From NCBI GenBank assembly GCA_946999425.1, contig CAMQDG010000043.1:1-12806 (forward strand): a DNA stretch of 12,806 nt, read 5' to 3'. Within the stretch, counting starts at the first letter, position 1. The number at the start of each line of letters is the position of its first letter. Shown here piece by piece: positions 12,281-12,806 of this stretch. The stretch comes from an uncultured Peptoniphilus sp. (GTDB lineage: Bacteria > Bacillota > Clostridia > Tissierellales > Peptoniphilaceae). Under the pieces are notes generated by a model. The model was not told the DNA's origin and did not search any database. It saw only the letters and a program-made list of their open reading frames with translations. A program made the position numbers and the translations under genes.

Positions 12281-12748
12281 TCATTCTAAGTCTAAAAAGT
12301 TCAGTTGTCTTAAGGCTTCAAATAAAATTATATTTGCAGAGTTTGAAAGGTTTAAACTTCTTCCAAAGTCCTTAAGCATTGGAATTCTTATGGCATTTTC
12401 ATAATTTGAAAATATTAAATCTTCTGGCAATCCCCTTGTTTCAGGTCCAAATACTATAAAATCTCCGTCCTTATATTTTACATCTGTATATTTTTTCTTT
12501 GCCTTTGTTGTGGCAAGATAAAAGTTACTGTCTGGATATTTTTTTAAAAGTTCATCGTAAGAGTCATAGTAGCTTATATCTACCAGGTGCCAATAATCTA
12601 AGCCTGCTCTTTTTAAATGCTTATCGTCAGTGGAAAATCCAAGGGGTTTTATTAGGTGGAGCTTTGAGTGAGTAAGTCCACAAGTCCTTGCTATGGCTCC
12701 TGTATTCCAATGGATTTCCGGTTCATAAAAAACTATATTAAGTGACAT
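12281..12748 (-). CDS. trmL: tRNA (cytidine/uridine-34) 2'-O-methyltransferase, SpoU family
   Basis: This 155-residue SPOUT-class methyltransferase is predicted to methylate the ribose 2'-OH of the wobble nucleotide 34 in certain leucine tRNAs, using S-adenosylmethionine in its C-terminal knot. Motifs include PEIHWNTGAIARTCG (10-24; the Asn-Thr-Gly and Arg are the family's N-terminal signature), LHLIKPLGF, KRAGLDYW, FGPETRGLP (SpoU motif 2) and IPM followed by RSLNLSNSANIILFEALRQ (motif 3). The length equals that of minimal single-domain TrmL proteins (about 155-160), without the extra RNA-binding domain of other SpoU enzymes. The ATG is preceded by AGAGGT. The promoter probably lies in the last 50 bases of the window on the minus strand, but no clear -35/-10 pair stands out. 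The HAD phosphatase follows in the same operon. Confidence 0.93.
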   Translation of the reverse strand: MSLNIVFYEPEIHWNTGAIARTCGLTHSKLHLIKPLGFSTDDKHLKRAGLDYWHLVDISYYDSYDELLKKYPDSNFYLATTKAKKKYTDVKYKDGDFIVFGPETRGLPEDLIFSNYENAIRIPMLKDFGRSLNLSNSANIILFEALRQLNFLDLE

Positions 12749-12806
12749 TTTTACCTCTTTTTATTTTAAATTGATACTATTTTCATTATGTCGTATAAGT
12801 TTTTTG

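Noticed and set aside
12270..12284. Longer start of the HAD hydrolase at 12284
   Set aside because: No Shine-Dalgarno, whereas TTGGAG lies just ahead of the ATG at 12269. The ATGA overlap with trmL keeps it as an alternative.

Overview
The window is strongly AT-rich with AT-biased codons, AGGAGG-type Shine-Dalgarno sites, an SLH-domain surface protein, and a clostridial-type FeoB remnant with a FeoB-associated Cys-rich peptide. This points to a low-GC Gram-positive anaerobe. A Tissierellia/Peptoniphilaceae-like host (Peptoniphilus, Anaerococcus, Finegoldia and relatives) is my inference and is not proven by any marker gene here. No rRNA, tRNA, CRISPR array, transposase or phage gene was seen.

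Layout. (1) 91-1066, minus strand: a ZIP-family metal transporter followed by a 61-residue DUF6440-type protein, apparently one operon. (2) 1334-3303, plus strand: a degraded feoB that has lost most of its GTPase domain and carries an in-frame stop. Its membrane-permease half is intact and overlaps a 46-residue Cys-rich membrane peptide; a bidirectional terminator follows. (3) 3380-4072, minus: a glyoxalase II (gloB)-like hydrolase. (4) 4073-5203: 1.1 kb without a protein gene. Its left part has a good sigma-70 promoter overlapped by a Fur-box-like palindrome, a potentially structured stretch of about 250 nt and a rho-independent terminator, which together look like an iron-regulated small RNA. 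Its right part (about 4500-5145) is packed with related palindromic and direct repeats, some showing compensatory stem changes. (5) 5204-7378, minus: a secreted protein with three C-terminal SLH repeats. (6) 7511-10118, plus: a MoxR-type AAA+ ATPase and a NorD-like VWA protein, translationally coupled, divergent from the SLH gene. (7) 10202-11563, plus: an MgtE magnesium channel, with a bidirectional terminator after it. (8) 11619-12748, minus: a TrmL-type tRNA 2'-O-methyltransferase followed by a HAD phosphatase.

How the parts work together. Three metal-ion transport loci (ZIP, Feo remnant, MgtE) lie in the window but are separate transcription units. The MoxR-VWA pair probably forms a chaperone-like machine that remodels an unknown client; no nitric-oxide reductase or other obvious client gene is adjacent. 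The most interesting items are the putative Fur-controlled RNA at 4193-4482, the covarying repeat family at 4500-5145 (with a further copy at the window's left edge), the degraded feoB beside an intact accessory peptide, and the orphan MoxR-VWA pair.
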